Assembly: GCA_015231705.1 (NCBI GenBank)
Contig: JADGBC010000011.1
Coordinates: forward strand, 1 to 43,215
From: Desulfamplus sp.
GTDB taxonomy: Bacteria; Desulfobacterota; Desulfobacteria; Desulfobacterales; Desulfobacteraceae
Direction of reading: 5' to 3'
Length of the DNA: 43,215 bases
This document shows positions 32,406-40,008 of this stretch, one piece after another (the first letter of the stretch is position 1; each line of letters begins with the position of its first letter). The position numbers were made by a program, and so were the translations under genes. The notes beneath the pieces are model-generated. The model worked only from the letters and a program-made list of their open reading frames with translations. It did not search any database and was not told where the DNA came from.

Positions 32406-32441
32406 TTGACAGATTAAAACATTTGTTTTATTCATTTGTTT
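32406..32441 (+). promoter_or_regulatory. Candidate promoter with overlapping direct repeats for the efflux operon
   Basis: TTGACA at 32406-32411, 17 bases, then TATTCA at 32429-32434. CATTTGTTT occurs at 32420-32428 and again at 32433-32441, 13 bases apart and overlapping the -10 element, a position suited to the TetR-type regulator encoded in this operon. Prediction only. Confidence 0.35.
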
Positions 32442-32488
32442 AAATCACTTTTTTTTATCAGACATCAAATGGGCATTTTCATACTCTG

Positions 32489-32513
32489 GTCAACCCCGAA
32501 TCATGAAAATCAG
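32489..32513 (-). repeat. Partial R2 repeat, copy f
   Basis: GGTCAACCCCGAATC followed by ATGAAAATCAGG matches the middle of the R2 family. The second hairpin arm is missing. Confidence 0.5.
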
Positions 32514-32588
32514 GTTTGAACTTACTTGTCATAACAAAACTTCCTCTAATAGAATCACTTTACTCACAGGAAAGTTGAATTTAACGCC

Positions 32589-34589
32589 ATGGACATAACA
32601 CCACCGGCCATTGAAGCATCGGCACTTACCAAAAGATTCGGAGATATTATTGCTGTTGACAATTTAAGCTTCAAAGTAAACCCAGGTGAAATTTTCGGTC
32701 TGGTAGGCCCTGACGGAGCAGGAAAGTCAACAACCCTTCGCATGCTATCCAGCATAATGGATCCGACATCAGGCTCTGCTGCCATTGCAGGGTACGATGT
32801 CATAACAGAGGCTGATTTAGTCAAGGATCAGCTTGCATACATGAGCCAGAAATTTGGCCTCTATCCCGATCTCTCTGTAATGGAAAACATCAATTTTTAT
32901 GCTGACCTTTACGGGGTCTCCAGAAAAGGACGGAGCACAAAAATAGATGAACTTCTCAATTTCAGCCAGATGAGACCGTTCAAAAAAAGAAGAGCTGCAA
33001 ATCTCTCCGGAGGAATGAAACAGAAACTTCAGCTTGTATGTGCCCTGATTCACACTCCTCGGGTTCTTCTTTTAGATGAGCCTACAAATGGTGTAGACCC
33101 TGTCAGCAGAAGGGATTTTTGGAAGATACTTTATCGTCTGTTAAAAGAGAGTGTCTCAATTCTTGTCACCACAGCCTATCTTGATGAAGCTGAACGGTGT
33201 GACCGTATTGGACTGATTGATCATGGTAAAATGATTGCGATCGGCAATATGGATGAAATCAGAAGATTGATGAATGGTAGGATCCTCTCCATAAGAAGCA
33301 CAGAGGCAAGATTAATAAACCGGATTTTACGCAGCAACAGAAATATTAAGAGCAAAGGTTTTATTAACGTGAACCTATTTGGAGACAGAGTTCATGTTGT
33401 CTCGTCCGATATTGTAAAGACTGAACACTATTGCAGACTTTTCTTGGATAACGCCGGTATTGAATATAAGGATATGAAAGAGATTATCCCAAGCCTTGAG
33501 GATGTGTTTGTAAGCATGCTTGATAATGATGATAGACAAAGAGATCCTGACAAGTATGGATCTGACAAAACAGAACAAGTTCTTGAAAGCACTGATCTTG
33601 AAAGCACCGATACTGAACGCACTGATCCTGAAACAAGCGATATTGCAACAACTTCGGTTCATGGCGATCAATATTCCCACTCCATGAAAGAGAGACTATC
33701 CAAAGCTGTCACCGTAAATAATCTCACCCGCCGTTTCGGGGATTTTATAGCCGTTAACAACATAAGTTTCGACGTGCCCAAGGGTCAGATATTTGGCTTT
33801 CTTGGTCCTAACGGTGCCGGAAAAAGTACCACGATCCGCATGTTGTGTGGACTTCTTGAACCCACTGAAGGGGACGGCACCGTTGCTGGCTTTAATGTAA
33901 GAAATCAGTCAGAAGAGATAAAGCAGCATATAGGATACATGAGCCAGAAGTTCTCTCTGTATGAAGATTTGACTGTGGAGGAGAACATAAATTTTTACGG
34001 TGGAATATATGGACTCAAAGATAAAAGGCTTGAGACAAGAAAAGAGTGGGCAATAGAGATGGCAGGTCTGAAGGATCACCGTAAAAGCCTCACAAAAATA
34101 TTGAGCGGTGGCTGGAAACAGCGTCTTGCCCTTGCATGTGCGATTCTCCATGAGCCCCCCATTATTTTTTTAGATGAACCAACAAGCGGGGTTGACCCTA
34201 TCAGCAGAAGAGCATTCTGGGATCTGATTTACGAGATGGCAGAGCACGGCATCACCATATTTGTAACAACTCACTATATGGATGAAGCAGAATACTGTGA
34301 CCGGATCGCCCTGATTTACGGCGGTGAGATGATAGCAATGGGAACACCAATGGAGCTTAAATCAAGACTCATAAATCAAAGAGAAGCTCAAAATAGAGAA
34401 CATAATGTTGTCGCCACAGAAGATAAATTTACCACTACAGCAGATAACGTTACCGGGATAGGAGATAAAGCTGCCCACATGGAGCATAAAATTGCCGGCA
34501 CAGAAGGTAAAAATATAGATATTATTCCAAATATGGAAGATGTTTTTATCTCCCTGATTGAAGAGGTTGACCAGAAGAAAAATCTTTAG
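32589..34589 (+). CDS. ybhF: Double ATP-binding subunit of an ABC-2 drug exporter (YbhF-like)
   Basis: 666 residues with two fused nucleotide-binding domains. First: Walker A GPDGAGKST (with Asp, as in E. coli YbhF), signature LSGGMKQKL, Walker B VLLLDEPTNGVDP. Second, from about 370: GPNGAGKST, LSGGWKQRLALACA, IIFLDEPTSGVDP. The linker has four five-residue units (LESTD, LESTD, TERTD, PETSD) and the end has an insertion of about 35 residues, DKFTTTADNV and on, both unlike E. coli. It powers the two permeases encoded downstream. AGGAAAG precedes ATG 32589. Order F-TetR-G-S-R is close to E. coli ybhGFSR with cecR. Family highly sure; substrates (in E. coli, drug and cation export have been proposed) are not known here. 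Confidence 0.87.
   Translation: MDITPPAIEASALTKRFGDIIAVDNLSFKVNPGEIFGLVGPDGAGKSTTLRMLSSIMDPTSGSAAIAGYDVITEADLVKDQLAYMSQKFGLYPDLSVMENINFYADLYGVSRKGRSTKIDELLNFSQMRPFKKRRAANLSGGMKQKLQLVCALIHTPRVLLLDEPTNGVDPVSRRDFWKILYRLLKESVSILVTTAYLDEAERCDRIGLIDHGKMIAIGNMDEIRRLMNGRILSIRSTEARLINRILRSNRNIKSKGFINVNLFGDRVHVVSSDIVKTEHYCRLFLDNAGIEYKDMKEIIPSLEDVFVSMLDNDDRQRDPDKYGSDKTEQVLESTDLESTDTERTDPETSDIATTSVHGDQYSHSMKERLSKAVTVNNLTRRFGDFIAVNNISFDVPKGQIFGFLGPNGAGKSTTIRMLCGLLEPTEGDGTVAGFNVRNQSEEIKQHIGYMSQKFSLYEDLTVEENINFYGGIYGLKDKRLETRKEWAIEMAGLKDHRKSLTKILSGGWKQRLALACAILHEPPIIFLDEPTSGVDPISRRAFWDLIYEMAEHGITIFVTTHYMDEAEYCDRIALIYGGEMIAMGTPMELKSRLINQREAQNREHNVVATEDKFTTTADNVTGIGDKAAHMEHKIAGTEGKNIDIIPNMEDVFISLIEEVDQKKNL
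33582..33641 (+). repeat. Four 15-bp coding repeats in the YbhF linker
   Basis: Encodes LESTD, LESTD, TERTD and PETSD between the two ATPase domains; the first two units differ only in silent positions. Confidence 0.7.
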
Positions 34590-34650
34590 GCTTACAACCT
34601 GCTGTAACCTTTCAGTAACAGTATCAAAAAGAAATTATAAGGGTTGAAGG

Positions 34651-35292
34651 ATGTCAAAAAATACCATGACAACAAGAGATAGAATTATTCAAGTGGCCGG
34701 TGATATCTTTGGAATGGAGGGTTTTAAAGCGGCCACCATCAGAAAAATTGCTGAAGCCGCCAATGCTAATGTCGCGTCAATAAACTACTATTTCCGGGAC
34801 AAGGAGGGACTTTATGCAGAGGTGCTTGAAGAGCTTTTTGCATATGGTTTCAAAAAATTCCCTTCAAATATGGGACTCAACCTCCACAGTTCACCGGAAG
34901 AGAGACTTAAGGCTTTTATCAGAGGTATGTTTTTCAGGCTCATGAGCAGTGACGGATGGGGTGGTATCTCCGGAAAAGCCAGATTGCTCGCAAGAGAGCT
35001 TATGGAGCCGACACCTGCTTTTGAAAGCACAATTGAAAAGTACATCAAGCCCCACAAGGATATTCTTGTCTCCATTCTGGCTGACCTGACAGGGCCAGAT
35101 GTTGAAATAGACAAACTTCTCCTTTGCTCTATAAGCATTATCGGCCAATGCATCTACTACGCATTTGCCACACCGGTTATCCAAAAAATAGCACCTGAAT
35201 TCACACCTGTCGAAGAGAATCTGGAACGTCTTGCCGACCATGTGTACACTTTTTCAATTGGCGGTATAAAAGCCATAAAGGAGTTCTCATGA
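34651..35292 (+). CDS. cecR: TetR-family regulator (CecR/YbiH-like)
   Basis: 213 residues: helix-turn-helix at about 8-55 (RDRIIQVAGDIFGMEGFKAATIRKIAEAANANVASINYYFRDKEGLYAEVL), then a C-terminal ligand domain resembling the CecR/YbiH type (DUF1956) with FIRGMFFRLMS, LLARELMEPTPAFE and SIIGQCIYYAFATPVI. CecR in E. coli represses ybhGFSR and rhlE and responds to antibiotics; here the gene is inside the operon, 61 bases after ybhF, and overlaps the next gene by four bases (ATGA). GAAGG is directly before ATG 34651. It probably represses its own operon through a site near 32406-32441. Family confident; gene name by context. Confidence 0.8.
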   Translation: MSKNTMTTRDRIIQVAGDIFGMEGFKAATIRKIAEAANANVASINYYFRDKEGLYAEVLEELFAYGFKKFPSNMGLNLHSSPEERLKAFIRGMFFRLMSSDGWGGISGKARLLARELMEPTPAFESTIEKYIKPHKDILVSILADLTGPDVEIDKLLLCSISIIGQCIYYAFATPVIQKIAPEFTPVEENLERLADHVYTFSIGGIKAIKEFS

Positions 35293-36467
35293 AAAAAAGA
35301 CTGAGAATTATCATTGCCCTTATTTTGCTGATAGCTGCGGGTTATGTGCTTTACTTGCGTCTTAATCCTCAGAAAGATAGTGGAAAACTTATGGTTTCAG
35401 GAACCATAGAAGCCACTGAAACCCAACTGAGTTTCAGAATTCCAGGCGTTGTTTCAGAACGTTTTGTGGATGAAGGAGAGAGTGTAAAAAAGGGTCAGGT
35501 AATTGCCACTATGGAGAGTATAGATCAGCAGATTGCAGTTGCAAGAGCAGAGGCGGTTTTGGCGAATGCACAGGCACTGCTTGCCGAACTGGAATCAGGA
35601 AGCAGAGTCCAGGAGATCGAGATCTCACACGCCCGTGTGCTTCAGGCAACCTATCTTCTTGCCGACCTTCAAAAAGGGAGCCGATCCCAGGAGATTGAAA
35701 GTGCAAAAGCAGAGCTTGACAGTGCTCTTTCTGGTGCAAAAACAGCAGCAATCCAGCTCAATCAGGCAAAGGCAGACTATAACAGATACAATACACTCTA
35801 CAAAAAAAATGGTGTAAGCCAGCGTGATTACGAGCACTATAAAACCCAGTATGAGACTGCAAAAAACAGGGTTCTTGAGACAGACGCAAGGGTCAAAGCT
35901 GTTCGACAGGCATTAAGCCTCAGACTTGAAGGGACTCGGGAAGAGGAGATAAAAAGAGCCAAAGCAGCTCTTGAACAGGCTCAGGCAGAATATGATCTTG
36001 TAAAGACAGGCCCCAGAAAAGAGAAGATTGAGCAGGCAGAAGCTCAGGTAAAAATTGCACAAGAGAGCCTGAATCAGGCAAAGCAGCAGCTTATTTATAC
36101 TGAACTAAAATCTCCGTCTGACGCAATTGTATTGAGTAAATCCGTAGAACCCGGAGAGTATCTTAACCCATCATCTCCAGTTGTCTCAATTGGCGATCTA
36201 AGACACCCCTGGCTTCGGGCATATGTAAATGAGCTTGATCTTGGCAAAATATCTCTTAATGACAAAATGGTTGTGACCACAGATGCCTTTCCAGAGAGAA
36301 AATTTCAAGGCACTGTCCGCTTTATAAGCAGCGAGGCTGAGTTTACCCCCAAGTCTGTACAGACTTTTGAGGAGCGGGTAAAACTTGTGTACCGGATTCG
36401 GATTGACCTTGAAAATCCTGACCTTCTCTTGAAACCCGGCATGCCGGCAGATGCGGTAATTCCATGA
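35289..36467 (+). CDS. ybhG: HlyD-family periplasmic adaptor (YbhG-like)
   Basis: N-terminal membrane anchor (about 5-24), then the biotinyl-lipoyl-like part GTIEATETQLSFRIPGVVSERFVDEGESVKKGQVIATM and a long coiled-coil hairpin (about 80-260) with AxxxLxxA repeats, then LKSPSDAIVLSKSVEPGEYL and a beta-barrel part. It would link the inner-membrane permeases to an outer-membrane channel. The hairpin has a duplicated unit around SGSRVQEIE and KGSRSQEIE. The start overlaps the tetR stop (ATGA) and the end overlaps the first permease start, so the genes are translationally coupled. 392 residues is longer than E. coli YbhG because of the coiled coil. Family sure. Confidence 0.85.
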   Translation: MKKRLRIIIALILLIAAGYVLYLRLNPQKDSGKLMVSGTIEATETQLSFRIPGVVSERFVDEGESVKKGQVIATMESIDQQIAVARAEAVLANAQALLAELESGSRVQEIEISHARVLQATYLLADLQKGSRSQEIESAKAELDSALSGAKTAAIQLNQAKADYNRYNTLYKKNGVSQRDYEHYKTQYETAKNRVLETDARVKAVRQALSLRLEGTREEEIKRAKAALEQAQAEYDLVKTGPRKEKIEQAEAQVKIAQESLNQAKQQLIYTELKSPSDAIVLSKSVEPGEYLNPSSPVVSIGDLRHPWLRAYVNELDLGKISLNDKMVVTTDAFPERKFQGTVRFISSEAEFTPKSVQTFEERVKLVYRIRIDLENPDLLLKPGMPADAVIP

Positions 36468-37651
36468 ATATCCAAAGACTTGGTGCAGTTGCCAGAAAAG
36501 AGTTTATCCATGTCATGCGGGACTGGAGAAGCCTGTTCCTTGCTCTTGCCATTCCCATTATCCTGATTCTTCTTTATGGCTATGCCCTTACTCTGGATCT
36601 TCGGAATGTGCCAACTGTGATATGGGATCAGTCCAGAACCAATGTGAGCCGTGATATTTTAAGCCTTTTTCAGGGATCACCCTACTTCTCCATTACAGGT
36701 TACAGTAACAGCTACCGCGACATTCAGCATGAGCTTGACACAGGCAGAGCAATGATCGCCATTGTAATACCCTCTGATTTTGCACAAAAAGTAAAGGCTG
36801 GCAAACAGGTTGCAATTCAGGTAATAGCAGATGGCAGCGATGCCAATACATCACGCCTTGCAATGGGATATGCCTCAAGTGTTGGGATGATCTTTGCAAC
36901 CAATGTCGTTGCAAAACAGATGGCCATCAAGGGGAATATGGATATGCTTGATCCTGATCAGACAGCCCAATCAAGCAGGGCAAGCCAGTCAGCCAGACTG
37001 GTGCAGCCTGTGGATCTGGTACAGCGATCATGGTACAATCCAGATCTCAGAAGCCAGAATGTTCTTGTCCCTGGCATAATAGCCCTTGTAATGATCGTTG
37101 TTGCTGCAATGCTGACCAGCGTAACTATCGCTCGTGAGTGGGAAACCGGAACTATGGAGCAGCTTATAAGCACACCTCTGAGGGGGCCAGAACTTATCAT
37201 AGGCAAGGTGATACCCTATTTTATCATCGGCATGACAGACGTTGCAGTTGCAGTTGCAATGGGCAAATGGATCTTCAATGTTCCGATTGTAGGCAATGCC
37301 GGACTTCTCTTTGCCATGTCTGCCCTGTTTCTGACAGGTGCTCTATTTTTTGGTATGACCTTGAGCATAACACTCAAATCACAGGTACTGGCAAGCCAGA
37401 TCGCCATTGTTGCAGGATTTTTGCCTACACTTATATTGAGCGGATTTGTGTTTGCCATTGAAAACATGCCGCTGCCGATTCAGTGCATAACATTTATTGT
37501 TCCGGCAAGATATTTTATCGCAATTCTGCGAGGAATATATCTTAAGGGTATAGGGCTTGAGATTCTCTGGATTGATGCTCTGTTTTTAGGTGTTTATACA
37601 TTAATCATGATTGTTCGGGCACACAAAAAATTCAGATTCAAACTTGAGTAG
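36464..37651 (+). CDS. ybhS: ABC-2 type permease (YbhS-like)
   Basis: 395-residue ABC-2 permease: N-terminal RKEFIHVMRDWRSLFLALAIPIILILLYGYALT, a large external part (about 55-225: DIQHELDTGRAMIAIVIPSDF, QVIADGSDANTSRLAMGYAS), then five helices including REWETGTMEQLISTPL, LFLTGALFFGMTLS and FIVPARYFIAILRGIYLKG. This is the YbhS/YbhR/YhhJ pattern. About 165-185 is a low-complexity insertion (TAQSSRASQSARL). It follows the adaptor gene by a four-base overlap and precedes a paralogue, so the pair would form the exporter channel. Substrate unknown. Confidence 0.85.
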   Translation: MNIQRLGAVARKEFIHVMRDWRSLFLALAIPIILILLYGYALTLDLRNVPTVIWDQSRTNVSRDILSLFQGSPYFSITGYSNSYRDIQHELDTGRAMIAIVIPSDFAQKVKAGKQVAIQVIADGSDANTSRLAMGYASSVGMIFATNVVAKQMAIKGNMDMLDPDQTAQSSRASQSARLVQPVDLVQRSWYNPDLRSQNVLVPGIIALVMIVVAAMLTSVTIAREWETGTMEQLISTPLRGPELIIGKVIPYFIIGMTDVAVAVAMGKWIFNVPIVGNAGLLFAMSALFLTGALFFGMTLSITLKSQVLASQIAIVAGFLPTLILSGFVFAIENMPLPIQCITFIVPARYFIAILRGIYLKGIGLEILWIDALFLGVYTLIMIVRAHKKFRFKLE

Positions 37652-37702
37652 CTCAACTATGGAACAAAATCCGTTCAACCACACAAAAACAGGAGCAAGC
37701 CC

Positions 37703-38830
37703 ATGCTTCACCGTATAAGACAGATGCTTATCAAGGAGTTCTTGCAGATGCTTCGCGACCCCCGAATGAGAGTGGTGATCTTTGGGATTCCTGTTATTCA
37801 GATGATGATTATGGCATTTGCCCTTACTACAGATGTGATGAATATCCGTACAGCACTTCTTGATATGGACAAAACCGCAGCTTCAAGAGAACTTGTCAGC
37901 GGTTTTACATCAAGCGGCTACTTTAAAATATCGCATAATCTTGACTCAATGAATGAGATTACCCCTCTTTTAGATCATGGGGATGTGCGGGCGGTTCTTC
38001 ATATTCCAGCAGGATTTTCAGAAGAGATTACAGCCGGAAGGAGAGCAAAAGTTCAGATGATTACCGATGGCACAGACAACAACAGTACGGCAATTGTTCT
38101 TGGATATGCCAACAATGTAATAAGTACTTACGGGAACAAGATTATGATGGAGCGGCTGAACAAAAAGGGTATCACCGAAAATCCCATGCATATTAAAACC
38201 ATACCAAGGGCATGGTTCAATACCAATCAGGAGAGCAAATACTACTTTGTCCCATCCCTTATTGCTGTAATGCTCTTTATATTCAGCCTTCTTCTTACCA
38301 GTATCGGTATTGTAAAGGAGAAGGAGATCGGTACAATTGAGCAGGTCATGGTGACACCCATACGACGTCTTGAATTTATTCTGGGCAAGACAGTTCCCTA
38401 CATGATTACAGGCTATATATCCATGTCCATAATGCTTGTTGTTGCCTTTATTGTTTTTGGGGTGCATGTTAAGGGAAGCCTTTTTCTGCTCTATCTGTTT
38501 GCAGGGGTATATCTTTGCGGCAACATGGGCCTTGCTCTTATTATCAGTGCCAGTTCATCAACCCAGCAGCAGGCAATGCTTACAAGTTTTCTTATTCTCA
38601 TGCCCTGCGTAATGCTAAGCGGATTCATGTTCCCGATCCACAACATGCCTCATGCTGTCCAGTGGGTAACCTTTCTTAATCCAATGAGATGGTTTCTTCA
38701 GATCTTGCGGGGAATTGTCATGAAGGATGTGGGGATAGCAAGCCTTTGGCCTGCAATTGCTGCTCAGTTGATATTGTCAATATCTTTTATCACCATTGCA
38801 TCGGTCAGATTCAAGAAGACAATGGCATAG
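37703..38830 (+). CDS. ybhR: ABC-2 type permease (YbhR-like)
   Basis: 375 residues paralogous to the upstream permease: RIRQMLIKEFLQMLRDPRMRVVIFGIPVIQMMIMAFALTTDV, an external part (about 45-215), then KEKEIGTIEQVMVTPIRRLEFILGKTVP, FLILMPCVMLSGFMFPIHNMP and NPMRWFLQILRGIVMKDVG, as in YbhR. AGGAG lies eight bases before ATG 37703. Last gene of the efflux operon; a gap of about 780 bases with an R1 copy and an inverted-repeat element follows. Family sure. Confidence 0.85.
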   Translation: MLHRIRQMLIKEFLQMLRDPRMRVVIFGIPVIQMMIMAFALTTDVMNIRTALLDMDKTAASRELVSGFTSSGYFKISHNLDSMNEITPLLDHGDVRAVLHIPAGFSEEITAGRRAKVQMITDGTDNNSTAIVLGYANNVISTYGNKIMMERLNKKGITENPMHIKTIPRAWFNTNQESKYYFVPSLIAVMLFIFSLLLTSIGIVKEKEIGTIEQVMVTPIRRLEFILGKTVPYMITGYISMSIMLVVAFIVFGVHVKGSLFLLYLFAGVYLCGNMGLALIISASSSTQQQAMLTSFLILMPCVMLSGFMFPIHNMPHAVQWVTFLNPMRWFLQILRGIVMKDVGIASLWPAIAAQLILSISFITIASVRFKKTMA

Positions 38831-38865
38831 AGAAGAGGTGGGGAGATCTTTTTATAGTTTTCTAT

Positions 38866-38944
38866 ATAACGGCCATACCCTGATGGGCACTACGAAAAAT
38901 GAAATTCTTATAATTACAGATATCTCAAGAGACTTTCACCTAAA
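38866..38944 (+). repeat. R1 palindromic repeat, copy F
   Basis: ATAACGGCCATACCCTGATGGGC to GAGACTTTCACCTAAA. The R1 peptide frame is open (NGHTLMGTTKNEILIITDISRDFH, here split for reading). It follows the last efflux gene. Confidence 0.85.
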
Positions 38945-39024
38945 ATTCATGCAAAAAAACATATTTTAACGTCAAAATCCATTATCAAGATGATTCACGA
39001 ATCAATTCTAATGGAGTATTTTAT

Positions 39025-39466
39025 CAATACCTTCGCCAAAAACTTGAGGAGAATAATAAGTTAAGAGCATAAATTTATGTAAAAATGAGGAACAACTCTG
39101 ATAGAATTGAATTGACAGAGACAATAACATCAGAAGGAGTTCCTCATGTTGAAACTTATGCCCTATTTGGAGTGTTTAAGCCAGAATTTTCCGAAAAAAA
39201 TTGTAAGACTGCTGGGAATTGTGAATCAGTAACTCCGCCAATTTATCCATGTGGATGGTCAATGTTTCCCAGACAATGCTGGTGACATCCGGCGAAAAAA
39301 GTATTCTTGACCTGAAAGCCCGTCATCACGGGCTTCGTGCACAGGAAATATTTAAAATACTTCCTGAAAACACAAAATCGATTAATATTGTGCAGATATT
39401 TGAAAAGATTCCTGTCTTAGGACGGATTCATGGGGAGAAAAAGGCTGCTTAGTGGCGAAGGTATTG
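39025..39466. mobile_element. Insertion-element remnant or MITE with exact 14-bp inverted ends
   Basis: CAATACCTTCGCCA at 39025-39038 and TGGCGAAGGTATTG at 39453-39466 are exact inverted ends, 442 bp apart. Within, frames of about 66 residues (GEKSILDLKARHHGLRAQEI and on to 39452) look like coding remains but are not complete and not recognised by me. A hairpin (GAGGAAC/GTTCCTC) lies at about 39088-39145. The ends match those of the smaller element at 31950-32181, which points to one transposase acting in trans. Confidence 0.6.
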
Positions 39467-39505
39467 TAATCAAAAACTAATATTTTAATAATAATCTCCT
39501 AATAT

Positions 39506-39550
39506 TCTTAAGCTATATTAATTCTTAATTAACACATATATAGCTTAAGA
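39506..39550. promoter_or_regulatory. Long AT-rich palindrome upstream of the 92-residue gene
   Basis: TCTTAAGCTATAT at 39506-39518 and ATATAGCTTAAGA at 39538-39550 are exact inverted arms; between them TTAATTCTTAATTAA is itself a palindrome. It ends 63 bases before the start codon. It may be an operator or a leader hairpin for the following gene. Confidence 0.5.
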
Positions 39551-39612
39551 GACTGTAAATGATTACAGGAAATGATAATTAAAATAAAATGTTATTTTAA
39601 GGAGATAAAATT

Positions 39613-39891
39613 ATGACAACTGAAATAATATCAGATGAGCTGGCAGAAGTAATTTTTGATTCAATAGATATTGATGCGATTCTTAAAGTTGCATTGCAAG
39701 AGCGAGATTCAATGTTGTCTGAGTCGCCTTTGCTTCGTGAATTTCAAAAAGATATTGATAAAACAGTCAACGGGTTTAAAGATGTAACCAAAAGATTAGA
39801 GTCTTTAGCACTTGCAGCAAGAACATTTAATATAAAAAGAGAAATACCTGAGAAAATAGCACAACTTGAAAAAAGCATGATGTTTGCGTAA
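39613..39891 (+). CDS. Small acidic helical protein of unknown function
   Basis: 92 residues, MTTEIISDELAEVIFDSIDI at the start, then mostly charged helix: ERDSMLSESPLL, REFQKDIDKTVNGFKDVTKRLESL, AARTFNIKREIPEKIAQLEK. No signal peptide or membrane segment and no family recognised. TAAGGAG lies eight bases before ATG, a strong site, so the gene is probably real. An AT-rich palindrome precedes it and a terminator-like hairpin follows, which makes it a single-gene unit, or a first gene before the sensor fusion. A chaperone- or antitoxin-like adaptor role cannot be excluded, but nothing supports it. Confidence 0.65.
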   Translation: MTTEIISDELAEVIFDSIDIDAILKVALQERDSMLSESPLLREFQKDIDKTVNGFKDVTKRLESLALAARTFNIKREIPEKIAQLEKSMMFA

Positions 39892-39903
39892 ATTTTAATA
39901 GTG

Positions 39904-39931
39904 GCCGAACAATTCTAATAGGTTGTTCGGC
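39904..39931 (+). terminator. Hairpin terminator after the 92-residue gene
   Basis: GCCGAACAA at 39904-39912 and TTGTTCGGC at 39923-39931 pair perfectly over nine bases with a 10-base loop, 13 bases after the stop codon. The T tract after it is weak (TTCACTTGTTTA). Confidence 0.55.
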
Positions 39932-40008
39932 TTCACTTGTTTATGACCTATTAAATTTAATTTTTCATAAGATTTATATACAAAATTTTATGCAATCAGG
40001 AGAAAAAC

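Larger units (their letters stand above)
31928..32588. other. 661-bp gap: nested repeats, weak terminator, AT-rich promoter region
   Basis: No gene is seen. From left to right the gap holds the 31950-32181 element with a nested hairpin repeat, a terminator-like hairpin at 32231-32262, a candidate promoter with direct repeats (32406-32441), and a partial R2 copy (32489-32513) before the ybhF-like gene. Confidence 0.6.
38831..39612. other. 782-bp gap: R1 copy, element remnant, AT-rich palindrome
   Basis: No convincing gene. It holds R1 copy F (38866-38944), an element with exact 14-bp inverted ends (39025-39466) and, next to the small gene downstream, a long AT-rich palindrome (39506-39550). 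Confidence 0.6.

Noticed and set aside
39085-39452. Two 66-67-residue frames as genes
   Set aside because: They lie within the element with inverted ends, lack good starts and overlap; kept only as signs of a decayed element.
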